Shown: positions 16,213 through 24,157 of the stretch, one piece after another
Numbering within the stretch: position 1 is the stretch's first letter
Layout: every line of letters starts with the position of its first letter
From: Halorussus salilacus
Lineage (GTDB): Archaea > Halobacteriota > Halobacteria > Halobacteriales > Haladaptataceae
Length of the DNA stretch: 64,000 bases
Reading direction: 5' to 3'
NCBI RefSeq assembly: GCF_024138125.1
Contig: NZ_CP099993.1
Span: 2,542,001 to 2,606,000 of the forward strand
Translations under genes and position numbers: made by a program
The notes under the pieces: generated by a model
Database searches by the model: none
The model's input: the letters and a program-made list of their open reading frames with translations, nothing else
Told to the model about the DNA's origin: nothing

Positions 16213-17712
16213 TCACGCCTCGACGCGCCTCGACACCCAGCCGGTCGGCCCGCTCGGGAACGCCTCGCTCTCCTCGCGGGGTTGGACCGTCCCCTCGCCG
16301 TCGGTGGCTCGGACGACCACCTCGTGGGGGCCGCCGGGTTCGTAGGTGTACTCCCACTGTCGCCAGACGTCTCGGCCGGACCACGACCGGTCGTTCGACG
16401 CGTCTCGCCGGTCGGTGGCCCTCGGCGGGGGGTCCGAGAGCGTCGCTTCGTCCCACGACTCGCCGCCGTCGGTCGAGACCTCTACGTTCTTGATTCCGCG
16501 CGTGCCCGCGTAGGCGTGGCCGCCGACCTGCACCCGCCCCGAGTCGAGGCGGTTCACGGCGTGGAGCTTCGCCACCGTCTCGACCGGGCCGGTGCCGTGC
16601 CACCCGCGCTTCTCCCAGTAGCCCTTCCGCTCTTCGTCCAGCACCTCGATTCCGGTGACCCACTTGACGTTTATCTCGCCCCAGTGGCCCGGAACGAGCA
16701 GGCGCACGGGATAGCCGTGGCCCCGGGGGAGCGGTCGGCCGTTCATCTCGTACGCGAGGAGGGCGTCTTCGAGCGCCGCCAGCGGGAACTCCTGGAAGTA
16801 GTCGTCGGCCGCCCGGACCATCACGCAACACTCCTCGGGGAGATCGCCCATCAGGTCCGTCACGGGAACGCCGGTCCAGAGCGCGGTGTCCATCTTCTTG
16901 CCGTTGAGCGAGTCCCCGACACACCGGAGGGTGACGAACCGCCGCTCGGCGTCGCGGTCGGTCAGGTCGGCGTAGTCGAACTCTCGTTGCTCGCCGACCG
17001 CACCGGTCACCCGCAGCGACCACTCGTCGGCCTCGACGGTCGGGTCGACGCTGTTGATGTCCACCTGATAGAATCCGTCGCTGACCAGCCCTTCGAGACC
17101 CGCCACGTCGAGGGACCTCGACGCCGCCTCGTCGAGCAGGTCGGCGACCGCCGGGGGGACCTCGTCGTCGCCCTCGGCGGGGCCGCCGCTGGCCCCGCCC
17201 TCAGGGTCTCGCCCGCCGCCGAGGACCGCACCGACACCACTCACGGCGGCCGACGCCGCGACCGCGCGCAGGACGCGCCGCCGCACCGCCGACCGTTCGG
17301 TGTCGCCCCGGAAGTCGGCCGCGACGGCGGCCGCGACCACCCCCGTGGCCGCGCCCGCCGCGAGTCCGGGGACGACCGCGCCGGTCAGTCCCACCGCCAG
17401 CGCGAACGACCCCAGCGCGGCGGCGGGCGGCGTCGGAGCGCCGCCCGCCGCCGCGAGTCGGCCGCCGAGTTCGGCCGCCAGCCCGAACAGACAGACCGCG
17501 AGCGCCAGCGCCAGCGCGAAGCCGAGTCGCTGTCCGAGGTCGCCGAGGGCCTCTATCGACCACGCGAGTACGGCGTCGGGCGTGGCCGCGACCACGAGGT
17601 CGGCGACCGGCGCTGCGACGAACGCGGGAGTGAACCCGGCGACGGCGTACGACCCCGCGACCGCCGCGACCCCCGATGCGAGCGCGACCGGGAGGGTCGT
17701 CCTGAGCTCCAT
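16213..17712 (-). CDS. Membrane-anchored molybdopterin-dependent oxidoreductase (sulfite oxidase/YedY-like)
   Basis: A 499-aa protein. Residues 1-165 form four or five hydrophobic Ala/Gly-rich helices that anchor it, followed by an acidic Gly-rich linker. Residues about 205-400 are the oxidoreductase molybdopterin domain: the conserved molybdenum-ligand Cys264 in VTLRCVGDSLNGKK, then ALWTGVPVTDLM, DDYFQEFPL, LAYEMNGRPLPRGHGYPVRL and GEINVKWVTGIEV. A C-terminal dimerisation-type immunoglobulin fold (HAYAGTRGIKNVEVSTDGG) follows. Probable reaction is oxidation or reduction of a small sulfur or sulfoxide substrate outside the membrane; the substrate is unknown. ATG 17712 was chosen because it precedes the first helix. 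Confidence 0.85.
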   Translation of the reverse strand: MELRTTLPVALASGVAAVAGSYAVAGFTPAFVAAPVADLVVAATPDAVLAWSIEALGDLGQRLGFALALALAVCLFGLAAELGGRLAAAGGAPTPPAAALGSFALAVGLTGAVVPGLAAGAATGVVAAAVAADFRGDTERSAVRRRVLRAVAASAAVSGVGAVLGGGRDPEGGASGGPAEGDDEVPPAVADLLDEAASRSLDVAGLEGLVSDGFYQVDINSVDPTVEADEWSLRVTGAVGEQREFDYADLTDRDAERRFVTLRCVGDSLNGKKMDTALWTGVPVTDLMGDLPEECCVMVRAADDYFQEFPLAALEDALLAYEMNGRPLPRGHGYPVRLLVPGHWGEINVKWVTGIEVLDEERKGYWEKRGWHGTGPVETVAKLHAVNRLDSGRVQVGGHAYAGTRGIKNVEVSTDGGESWDEATLSDPPPRATDRRDASNDRSWSGRDVWRQWEYTYEPGGPHEVVVRATDGEGTVQPREESEAFPSGPTGWVSRRVEA

Positions 17713-17776
17713 ACCCTCCCAACGTCGACCGCACGTAAATCGGTTCGTTCGAACTCCGTTCCGAATCCCTCGCGCG

Positions 17777-18421
17777 CTACCGGGCGCTCGCCGCGCGGTA
17801 CGCGGGCCCAGCGAGGAGCGCGAGCGCCACCGCGACTCCCGCCGTGAGGAGTTCCCAGCCGACCGCGCTCGCGCCCGCGACCGAGAGGCGTTCGAGCGAA
17901 CTCCCCGCGAGCACCGCCGCCACGGTCCACGGAATCTCGCCGACCGCGGTCCCGACGACGAACGCGCCGGTCGAGACGCCCGACAGACCCGCGGTCGCCG
18001 AGACCGGGTCCGAGGGCGCGGGCAGGAGTCGGGAGACCACCATCCCGCGCAGGTCACCCGTCGCCGAGAAGAAGCGCTCGCCCGACGCGCCGAGGCGGGC
18101 CACGAGGCCCGACCCCTCGCCGACGTACCGCGCGAGGAGGAAGGGGGCGAGCGCGCTCGCGGTCGTTCCCGCGAGCGCGACCGGGAAGCCGACGACGGGA
18201 CCGAAGCCGTAGCCGACGAGGACCGCGACCAGCGAGGTGGGCCACGCGAACAGCGGGCGCACGAGGTACGCACCGACGAGCAGGCCAGCGAACAGCGCGG
18301 GCCGGTCGGCCACGCGCCGGGCGGTGTCGAGGAGGGGGTCGGGGCCGACGAGGACGCTCGCGGCCACGACGGCCGCGAGCACCCCGAGGCTGGCGGCCTG
18401 TCGGCGGACGTAGCGGGGCAT
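17777..18421 (-). CDS. TVP38/TMEM64 family membrane protein
   Basis: A 214-aa polytopic membrane protein with about six helices. The central block VLVGYGFGPVVGFPVALAGTTASALAPFLLARYVG and the later segment VVSRLLPAPSDPVSATAGLSGVSTGAFVVGTAVGEIPW match the SNARE-associated/DedA-like fold of TVP38/TMEM64 proteins, including the conserved G-x(n)-R and P motifs. Members are thought to move lipids or act in membrane homeostasis; no specific role can be assigned. The start ATG 18421 precedes MPRYVRRQ, a positively charged N-terminus. It lies 64 bases upstream of the molybdopterin gene on the same strand and may be co-transcribed. Confidence 0.8.
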   Translation of the reverse strand: MPRYVRRQAASLGVLAAVVAASVLVGPDPLLDTARRVADRPALFAGLLVGAYLVRPLFAWPTSLVAVLVGYGFGPVVGFPVALAGTTASALAPFLLARYVGEGSGLVARLGASGERFFSATGDLRGMVVSRLLPAPSDPVSATAGLSGVSTGAFVVGTAVGEIPWTVAAVLAGSSLERLSVAGASAVGWELLTAGVAVALALLAGPAYRAASAR

Positions 18422-18605
18422 CTCGGCGTGGGGTTTCGACTCGCCGCGTAACTGCTTTTTGGGTCGGTCTCGGGGAGGCCGACTCACACCAGTCGTGCCG
18501 GTGAATCTGTCCACGGGAGTCGGCCCCACGATTTGTGACCACGGGACGCCCACGCTCGCACCTCTCGCGCAAGCTTTAATCCGTCTCGCGAGCGATTCGG
18601 AGTCG

Positions 18606-19016
18606 ATGGCCGACGACGCGGAGGCGGAGGATTCGAGCGCCGAGTCGGAGGAACGGGACGCCGAAGCCGACCCGGTGGAACTCGGCGTCGAACTCCTCTC
18701 GAAGCTCGAACACCCCGAACTCACGGTCGCGGAGGCGGTCGACCGCATCGAGACGGTCACGACCCACCCGGCGACCACCCGCGAGATTCTCGACGAGGCC
18801 GAACTCCGAGGGGTCATCGACCGCGAGGACGGTATCGTCAGGCCCACGGGCGGCGGCTACGTCAGCTTCGAGAGCGAAATCGTCACCAAGGAGGGGGAGT
18901 TCTCGTGTCGGCGCTGTGGCGCGAGCATCTCGACGGGTTACTTCCTGAAGCTCGACGCCGGGGAACACGGGGCGTTCGGCCCCGAGTGCATCCGGAAGGT
19001 CACCGGCCGCGACTGA
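18606..19016 (+). CDS. DUF5830-like conserved haloarchaeal protein with Cys pair
   Basis: A 136-aa acidic cytoplasmic protein. After a 20-residue acidic tail, residues 25-90 form a helical, winged-helix-like segment (ELGVELLSKLEHPELTVAEA, TREILDEAELRGVIDR). The C-terminus has CRRC and a later Cys in FGPECIRKV, which could bind one metal ion. It resembles the haloarchaeal DUF5830 family; function is unknown, and a DNA- or RNA-binding role is only suggested by the fold. A TATA-like gctttaatc at about 18573-18581 is 27 bases upstream, implying a leaderless message. Its 3' end overlaps the convergent next gene by 17 bases. Confidence 0.65.
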   Translation: MADDAEAEDSSAESEERDAEADPVELGVELLSKLEHPELTVAEAVDRIETVTTHPATTREILDEAELRGVIDREDGIVRPTGGGYVSFESEIVTKEGEFSCRRCGASISTGYFLKLDAGEHGAFGPECIRKVTGRD

Positions 19017-20178
19017 GCTCCTCGACCAACTGTTCGAGCGTGCGCTGTTGCTCGGCCAGCAGTTCGTTCTGTCGCTGGACGGCCTCGGTCAGCGCTTCGA
19101 GCTGGGCCTCGGTGTCGTCGCTTTCGAGTTCCGAACTCGCGGGTTCGAAGCCCGAGTCGGCGAAGCCGCCGGTCTCCCCTCTCTCGCCGGACCCCGTCGC
19201 CCCGACCGACTCGCTCCCGGCTATCGGGTCGGACTCGATGCCAGCCTCGGCGGTCTCGGTGAGTTCGCTCGCGTGGGTTCCGTCGTCAGTGTCGATTGGG
19301 TCGTCGGCGTCGGCGGTCTCTCCCGCGTCGCTCGCCTCGCCGAACGCGCCGTCGTCGGCGTCGCCGGGGCGCTCGCCGGTCGTCACGCTCGCGTCGTCGT
19401 CGATTATCGCGCCGTCCTCGTCGAGTTCCGGCGGATTGGCGTCGATGGGGTCGACGCCGCCCGCCAGCGGGTCGGCGGTCTCCTCGTCGGTCGAGTCGCC
19501 GTCTTCGGGGTCGGCTTCGGCCTCGGACTGCGACTCGGGGTCGGCGTGTGCGCGGGCGAACTCCTCGTAGGAGCCCATCCCGTGGTGGGCCAGGAGCGCG
19601 CGCTCGATGCGCTCGCGGACCTCGCGGGTCTGGTCGCTCGGGGTCTTGATGCGTTGGGGGCGGCCCTCGGTCTCGATGATGATCTGGGAGGAGACGTTGC
19701 CCTCCTCCACGTCGAGGGCGGTCACGTCGTCGAAGTGGAACTCCTCGTAGTCCTCGTCCCAGACCGCCGCGCCGACGTGCTTGACGACGCGCTCGCTGGT
19801 GATGACCAGCGTGAGCTCGCTGAACTGGTAGGTCTGCTTGACCGTCTCGTCGGCACCGGTCACGTCGGCGGCGTTCAGCACGCCCGCCAGCACGGGATGG
19901 AGCGCCTCGTAGAGGCGATTCGAGGGGACCTTGAACTTCTCTGCGCCCTCGATGCCGAAGTCGAGTTCGATGGCCGACTTGCGCCGTCCCTCCGATATCT
20001 CGATCCGTTCGGCGTCGTGGGGGTACTCCTCGACGGACTCGTCGCTGAGGAGTCCGTCGGCGCGGTAGATGAGGGTGCGGGTCCGAGTCACGTAGAGGGC
20101 GTCCTCGCCGCCGAGCGGGACGTGGGCCGCGACCTGTTCGCCGTCGAGCCGAGACTGTACGATACCGGGAACGCTCAT
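19000..20178 (-). CDS. DUF7115-like haloarchaeal protein with acidic linker and coiled coil
   Basis: A 392-aa cytoplasmic protein. Residues 1-200 form a double PH-like domain similar to bacterial stress proteins with tandem pleckstrin folds (GGEDALYVTRTRTLIYRADG, TLVITSERVVKHVGAA, FHFDDVTALDVEEGNVSSQI), matching haloarchaeal DUF7115. Residues 215-345 are a very acidic, Gly/Asp/Glu-rich disordered linker. The last 40 residues (LEALTEAVQRQNELLAEQQRTL) form a coiled coil likely used for oligomerisation. No catalytic residues are evident. The 3' end overlaps the DUF5830-like gene. Role unknown; possibly membrane-associated through the PH-like folds (inference). Confidence 0.65.
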   Translation of the reverse strand: MSVPGIVQSRLDGEQVAAHVPLGGEDALYVTRTRTLIYRADGLLSDESVEEYPHDAERIEISEGRRKSAIELDFGIEGAEKFKVPSNRLYEALHPVLAGVLNAADVTGADETVKQTYQFSELTLVITSERVVKHVGAAVWDEDYEEFHFDDVTALDVEEGNVSSQIIIETEGRPQRIKTPSDQTREVRERIERALLAHHGMGSYEEFARAHADPESQSEAEADPEDGDSTDEETADPLAGGVDPIDANPPELDEDGAIIDDDASVTTGERPGDADDGAFGEASDAGETADADDPIDTDDGTHASELTETAEAGIESDPIAGSESVGATGSGERGETGGFADSGFEPASSELESDDTEAQLEALTEAVQRQNELLAEQQRTLEQLVEELSRGR

Positions 20179-20306
20179 GCTCAGGTATGATTAGCCGCCC
20201 GGCTTAAATCCGCCGGGTGCGTCGGCCGGTCGGAAGTGGGGCGTTCGTGCGAGCGGGCCGAGCCGAAAATCCCCGTGCGTCGCGGTGACGGACCGACCGA
20301 AGATGA

Positions 20307-20317
20307 GAACTTTAAAG
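20307..20317 (+). promoter_or_regulatory. TATA box of tRNA-Met
   Basis: The tttaaa core at 20311-20316 lies about 30 bases before the tRNA 5' end, the expected distance for a transcript starting at or just before the mature end. Confidence 0.7.
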
Positions 20318-20343
20318 GGTACCTCCCGCTTACGACTAATCGA

Positions 20344-20494
20344 GCCCGGGTGGCTTAGCTGGACATAGCGCCGCACTCATAGGGTTCTGAGATTCGGTGC
20401 TCAGGCCTTGGAAGCCTCCCCATGTCCGACGAGGACTGCCGAGCCTCGAACCTGGGACATGCGGAGATCGAGGGTTCGGAGCCCTCCCCGGGCA
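20344..20494 (+). tRNA. tRNA-Met (anticodon CAU) with 77-nt intron
   Basis: Exon 1 (20344-20381) begins GCCCGGG and ends A37 after anticodon CAT; exon 2 (20459-20494) starts A38 and continues TGCGG, variable AGATC, T arm GAGGG-TTCGGAG-CCCTC, acceptor CCCGGGC and discriminator A. The intron at 20382-20458 follows position 37, the canonical archaeal site, and its ends can pair to form a bulge-helix-bulge substrate for the splicing endonuclease. Mature length is 74 nt. Intron-containing CAU tRNA is the elongator methionine tRNA in haloarchaea; initiator identity is excluded by the acceptor sequence, and a tRNA-Ile2 identity is less likely. A short T-run follows the gene. Confidence 0.92.
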
Positions 20495-20796
20495 TTTTTC
20501 GAAACCATGGTCCCTAGTCCCACGTCTCCAGTTTGGAATACGCGCTCCCTGAACCCGCGATGGAAACGCCTGATTACCGTCCGAGACCCAGTCGTATCGC
20601 GGGATTTATGAAATCCCTCACACCGCAGAAAAAACGCTCAGAACCGGTTTTAAATTTTATAACGGTTTCTCAAGCCGTTTTGAAACGTCTCCACTCCGAC
20701 CGTTCACGGTGAACTGATTTGAAATCGCGCTAACGCTCGCTCCCTTATATGACCCCGGCGGTGTAACGAGCAATCGAAGTCGAGGTGACCGCCACG
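20495..20796. other. A/T-rich gene-free stretch after tRNA-Met
   Basis: About 300 bases without a gene. The T-run at 20495-20499 may terminate the tRNA transcript. The interval 20640-20690 is unusually A/T-rich (gttttaaattttataacgg), and cttatatga near 20742-20750 could be the TATA element for the next gene. Confidence 0.5.
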
Positions 20797-21093
20797 ATGT
20801 CCGAACCCTCCATCCAAAACGAAAACAAGTCCGCCATCGGTTCCCCTGCTGACGCCGGAGAGGCGACCGCAGGGCGCCGCAAGCTCGCCGCACTCGCCCG
20901 CACCTACAGGGAGCACGCGCTCACCCAGCCCATCCAGATCGTCGGCTTCTGGTCGGCGGTCGCGCTCCCGTTCCTCTATCTCCCCCTGCTCGTCACCGGC
21001 ATCTCGTCGGAGGCTGAACTGCTCACCTTCGTCGGTCTGCTCGCGCTCAATCTCGCGGCCCTCCTGGCCGGGCACGGCCACAAGCGCGAGTGA
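20797..21093 (+). CDS. Small two-helix membrane protein
   Basis: A 98-aa protein with a polar N-terminus (about 50 residues, including REHALTQPIQIVGFW) and two membrane helices (FWSAVALPFLYLPLLVTGI and LTFVGLLALNLAALLAGHG). I chose ATG 20797 over GTG 20785, which adds only four residues. The sequence looks like a haloarchaeal conserved membrane protein, but I cannot name a family. It ends with His/Lys/Arg, suggesting a cytoplasmic C-terminus. Confidence 0.6.
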   Translation: MSEPSIQNENKSAIGSPADAGEATAGRRKLAALARTYREHALTQPIQIVGFWSAVALPFLYLPLLVTGISSEAELLTFVGLLALNLAALLAGHGHKRE

Positions 21094-21281
21094 GCAACCC
21101 CCATCCGTTCGGCCCTCCCCGATTCGTCGTCCCCCTCTCTGCTCTCCCTCTTTCGCCCCCGTCTCTCGTACTCCTCGCCCTTCCGCATCCGGAACCCCTC
21201 GGCCGCCGAGTCGGGGCGGTCGGCCGACCGGCGAGCCCCGAACCCCAAGAGCTTTGCACCCCCGTCGAACACAAGACGCCG

Positions 21282-21479
21282 ATGACCTCACCGGAGAACC
21301 GCGGGGAGTTCGCAGCGTCGGACCGCGACTCCCGGACGCCGGTGCTGTACGCCGTCGCGGCGACGGTCGTCGCGCTCAACAGCGCGCTGTACTTCTTCGG
21401 CGCGGAGGCACTCTCACACCCCGCGGTCTCGGCGCTCGGCCTCGCGTTGCTGGTCCCGCTGTACCTCCGAGACGACTGA
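21282..21479 (+). CDS. Small hypothetical membrane protein (65 aa)
   Basis: ATG 21282 encodes 65 residues: a charged N-terminus (SPENRGEFAASDRDSRTP) followed by two hydrophobic helices (VLYAVAATVVALNSALYFF and AVSALGLALLVPLYL) and the acidic end RDD. It is downstream of a markedly pyrimidine-rich 180-bp spacer and converges on the DMT transporter gene. The alternation of charges and hydrophobic segments supports a genuine gene. Function unknown. Confidence 0.6.
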   Translation: MTSPENRGEFAASDRDSRTPVLYAVAATVVALNSALYFFGAEALSHPAVSALGLALLVPLYLRDD

Positions 21480-21509
21480 GGAGAGCCCCACCCAGTCGGT
21501 GGAAGACGG

Positions 21510-22451
21510 CTATCGCTCCGACCGGACCATCCCGACCACGGCACCCCGAAGTCGCGGGAGCTCTCGCGCGAGCGCGCGGCGCTTCACCAGACAGAACCCC
21601 GCGAAGATTATCAGGAACCCGACGACGGTGGCGAGGTCGATGACCTCGCCGAGGAACCACCACCCCGACAGCGCCGCGAACATCGGCGCGACGTACGAGA
21701 CGAGGTTGATCTCGATGGGGCCGAGTCTGTCGAGCAGGTCGAAGTAGATGAGGAAGCCGACCGCGCTCGCGGCTATCGAGAGGTACGCCATCGCGGCGAA
21801 CGCCTCCGGGGTCCACCGAATCGCGGCGAGCGACTCGCTCGGGCGCGCGGCGCTGACACCGTGCATCAGGACCGCGCCGAGGAGCATCGACCACGCCTCC
21901 ATCGTCTCGATGGGGAGCTCGGCGTCGATGCGCCGGGTCAGCACGCTCCCGAGCGCGAACGACGCGGCCGCCGCGAACACCAAGAGCTTGCCGACCACGT
22001 CGGCCGCCAGCAGGTCGTTCGGGTCGGGCTGGCTCAGGACCGCGACCCCGACCAGCCCCAGCAGCAGGCCCGCGACGCCCGCGGCGGTCAGGCGCTCGCT
22101 GGGCAGGAACAGCCGCGCGAACCCGGTCGTGAGCACCGGACTGAGGCTCACGATGACCGAGGCCGCGGCGCTCGTGGTGTGCTGTTCGCCGACGAACAGG
22201 AAGGCGTGGTACGCCGCGATGAGGAGGGTCCCGCCGACCCCGACCAGTAGCCACTCGTTTCGAGTTCGGGGCCGCCACCGCTCGGTCGCGTACACCGCGT
22301 AGCCCAGCATCAGCACGCCAGCGACGTCGTAGCGGATCGCGGCGAACAGGACGGGCGGGAAGTAGTCGAGTCCGGCCTTGATGGCCATGAACGCAGACCC
22401 CCAGACGGCGGCCAGGACGACGAACAGCGCGACGTTCCGGTATCTACTCAC
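21510..22451 (-). CDS. EamA/DMT family transporter
   Basis: A polytopic membrane protein of 313 aa with ten predicted helices arranged as two EamA repeats: the first begins VALFVVLAAVWGSAFMAIKAGLD and contains IRYDVAGVLML; the second begins GKLLVFAAAASFALGSVLTRR and includes LGPIEINLVSYVAPMFAAL and WWFLGEVIDLATVVGFLII. EamA proteins export metabolites or amino acids or take up small solutes; the substrate cannot be told from sequence. I used GTG at 22451 (VSRYRNVALF), since extension to the TTG at 22481 adds only an Arg/Gly-rich tail. Downstream lies a convergent small membrane-protein gene. Confidence 0.88.
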   Translation of the reverse strand: MSRYRNVALFVVLAAVWGSAFMAIKAGLDYFPPVLFAAIRYDVAGVLMLGYAVYATERWRPRTRNEWLLVGVGGTLLIAAYHAFLFVGEQHTTSAAASVIVSLSPVLTTGFARLFLPSERLTAAGVAGLLLGLVGVAVLSQPDPNDLLAADVVGKLLVFAAAASFALGSVLTRRIDAELPIETMEAWSMLLGAVLMHGVSAARPSESLAAIRWTPEAFAAMAYLSIAASAVGFLIYFDLLDRLGPIEINLVSYVAPMFAALSGWWFLGEVIDLATVVGFLIIFAGFCLVKRRALARELPRLRGAVVGMVRSER

Positions 22452-22515
22452 GGCCGAGAATCGACGCCCGCCGGGGGTCAACGTTTCGATGGGCGTCCGA
22501 CTTGCCGGTTGCGGG

Positions 22516-22549
22516 CCGAGCGGCCTCCGGCGCGCCGGAGGCCGCTCGG
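22516..22549. repeat. Perfect 34-bp palindrome
   Basis: The halves 22516-22532 and 22533-22549 are exactly self-complementary with no spacer. It sits between the starts of the DMT gene and the end of the CBS gene, immediately before a tandem duplication. Confidence 0.9.
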
Positions 22550-22552
22550 TCG

Positions 22553-22608
22553 CGCGTGGTGGTTAGCAGTCGCTCGACCCCGCGTGGTGGTTAGCAGTCG
22601 CTCGATCC
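22553..22608. repeat. Tandem 28-bp duplication
   Basis: Copies 22553-22580 and 22581-22608 match at 27 of 28 positions; each contains gtggttagcagtcgctcga. They directly follow the palindrome at 22516-22549. Confidence 0.9.
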
Positions 22609-22621
22609 TACACGCTCGGGG

Positions 22622-23179
22622 TCACTCGGCCCCGCGCGCTCCGCGACGCTCGTCGCGGAGCGCGCGAAGCACGTCCTCGCGCGCCACGATGCCGACGAGG
22701 CGTCCGTCCTCGACCACCGGCAGTCGGTTGATGTCCCGGTCGTCGTCGGCCAGCAGGTCGAGGATGCGGTCGAGGTCGTCGTCGGGGGCGACCGTCACCG
22801 GGTCGTCGGTCATGATGGTCCGGACGGGCTTGCCCGCGTGCTTCAGCAGGTCGAGTTGGCCGTCGAGGTCGTCCCACGAGAGGTCGATGGCGTACTCCAG
22901 CGTTTCGAGGAACGGCGGGAAGCCGACCGGAATCCAGAGCGTCCGGTCGCTGGGCTGGAAGATGTGGACGAGGTCGTGCTGGGTGACGATGCCGACGACT
23001 CGCTCGTCGTCGTCCACGACCGGGAAGCCGTTGAAGTCCTCGCGCGCGAGTCGAGTCAGCACGTCGCCGATATCGTCGTCTGGATGGACCGTCTCCACGT
23101 CGGTCGTCATCAGGTCGCGGGCGTTCATGTCCGAGACGAGGGGGTCCCGGTCCGTATGGTTTCCGGTGGCCGGGCGCAT
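22622..23179 (-). CDS. CBS domain protein
   Basis: A 185-aa protein with two CBS motifs flanking a central helical insert. The first, MNARDLMTTDVETVHPDDDI through FNGFPVVDDDERVVGIVTQ, and the second, TIMTDDPVTVAPDDDL through INRLPVVEDGRLVGIVARED, form a Bateman module that normally senses adenine nucleotides. The 45-residue insert (FLETLEYAIDLSWDDLDGQL) is typical of haloarchaeal members. ATG 23179 has a strong Shine-Dalgarno-like GGAGGT five bases upstream, so I chose it although family N-termini resemble MNARDLM at 23128. The extreme 3' end forms a perfect 15-bp inverted repeat (22634-22665) that may end the message. Confidence 0.82.
   Translation of the reverse strand: MRPATGNHTDRDPLVSDMNARDLMTTDVETVHPDDDIGDVLTRLAREDFNGFPVVDDDERVVGIVTQHDLVHIFQPSDRTLWIPVGFPPFLETLEYAIDLSWDDLDGQLDLLKHAGKPVRTIMTDDPVTVAPDDDLDRILDLLADDDRDINRLPVVEDGRLVGIVAREDVLRALRDERRGARGAE
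22634..22665 (-). terminator. Perfect 15-bp hairpin inside the end of the CBS gene
   Basis: The arms 22634-22648 and 22651-22665 are exactly complementary around two bases. The stem lies within the last codons of the CBS gene, so it could stabilise or end the message. Termination itself is inferred from position only. Confidence 0.45.
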
Positions 23180-23211
23180 CACTTACCTCCCTTCACCGCG
23201 TCGTCGGACCC

Positions 23212-23313
23212 ATGGGGGAACGCGAGCGCTACGTCTGCGAGGCGTGCGGCGAGGAGTTCGAGACCGAGGCGGAACTCCGAGAACACGTCGAGTGCGTCGG
23301 ACTGGTCGAGTGA
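23212..23313 (+). CDS. Tiny C2H2-like zinc finger protein (33 aa)
   Basis: ATG 23212 to TGA 23313 encodes 33 residues starting MGERERYVCEACGEEF. Spacing of CEAC, then a helix ending H-x(3)-C (REHVEC), gives a C2HC/C2H2-type zinc finger, a form seen in many tiny haloarchaeal proteins. It is divergent from the CBS gene, 32 bases away. Such proteins may bind nucleic acid or partners; this one has no known role. Confidence 0.7.
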   Translation: MGERERYVCEACGEEFETEAELREHVECVGLVE

Positions 23314-23358
23314 GTCGCGAGCGAACGCGGACTCGGTGATTCGGCTTCCGGCCACCGC

Positions 23359-23994
23359 TCAGTCGCTCGCGCGCCGGTCGGCCCGGGAGGGCGGCGGAAT
23401 CTGGGCTTCGCTCGACGCGGGGCTGTCGGGCAGGAGACACCGGTCGGTCTCGGCGTTGACGTGGGCGTACTCCCCGGGGGCGTTCGCCAGCGCGTGGGCG
23501 GGGTTCGAGTCGCTCTCGACGACCGCGGCCCGGACCTCGTCGAACCCGCAGATGCGGGCTCGAATCCCCCGCCAGTGGTTCGCGTTGGCGTCCGGAACCC
23601 GGAGCTTTCGGGGCGGGACGTGGTCGCTACGCCGAGTCGCCAGCGACGCGCTGTTGACGTTCGCGGCGAGGTCGTCGTGGTCCACCACGACGCCGACGCG
23701 GGCGTCCCGCGGCGCGCGCGCGGCCAGCACGTCGAGTCCGAGGTGGAGCGCCCGGTACTCGGCGGCGTTGTTGTCGGCGACCGTCGAGTCGGGGACCGCG
23801 ATCCGCGCGACCCGCTCGCCGTCTCGGGTCTCGATGATGGCACCGAGTCCGCCGTCGTCGCTGTCGAGGCTGTAGGAGCCGTCGGTCGCGACGTAGAAAT
23901 CGCGGTGGTGCGTTCGCGGCGGATGGGCGATGTGCGGCGTGGGCGATTCGTCGAACAGGGCCCGGAGTTGAGAGGGACGGCCGTGAACGGCCAT
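23359..23994 (-). CDS. rnhA: Ribonuclease HI
   Basis: RNase HI degrades RNA in RNA-DNA hybrids and removes primers and R-loops. The 211-aa protein has a 30-residue N-terminal extension and then the RNase H fold: first acidic residue in FYVATDGSYSLD, catalytic Glu in VADNNAAEYRALHLGL, third acidic region VVVDHDDL, and a final acidic residue near the C-terminus (NAPGEYAHVNAETD). It belongs to the archaeal/bacterial small RNase HI group described from Halobacterium. ATG 23994 has a TATA-like cttaaacc 27 bases upstream on its strand, implying a leaderless transcript. Confidence 0.9.
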   Translation of the reverse strand: MAVHGRPSQLRALFDESPTPHIAHPPRTHHRDFYVATDGSYSLDSDDGGLGAIIETRDGERVARIAVPDSTVADNNAAEYRALHLGLDVLAARAPRDARVGVVVDHDDLAANVNSASLATRRSDHVPPRKLRVPDANANHWRGIRARICGFDEVRAAVVESDSNPAHALANAPGEYAHVNAETDRCLLPDSPASSEAQIPPPSRADRRASD

Positions 23995-24095
23995 ATCTCC
24001 CGGTTCGGCCCGCGCTGACTTAAACCTGCGGCCGGGACGGGCAGTACGTTTATCTTCCTCAGCGTGTTGCCTTGCGGGACGCAACGACGCCCGGC

Positions 24096-24126
24096 GGGAC
24101 CCCGACCGCACGGCGGTCGGGGTCCC
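24096..24126 (+). repeat. Perfect 14-bp hairpin in leader of DUF7344 gene
   Basis: The arms 24096-24109 and 24113-24126 flank an acg loop. A smaller gttgc/gcaac pair precedes it at about 24066-24084. A TATA-like cgtttatctt at about 24046-24055 would place transcription start near 24077, so the larger hairpin could lie in the 5' leader of the gene starting at 24158, where it could affect expression. Confidence 0.6.
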
Positions 24127-24157
24127 ACCGCGGCGCTCCGCAACCTCCACACGAACC

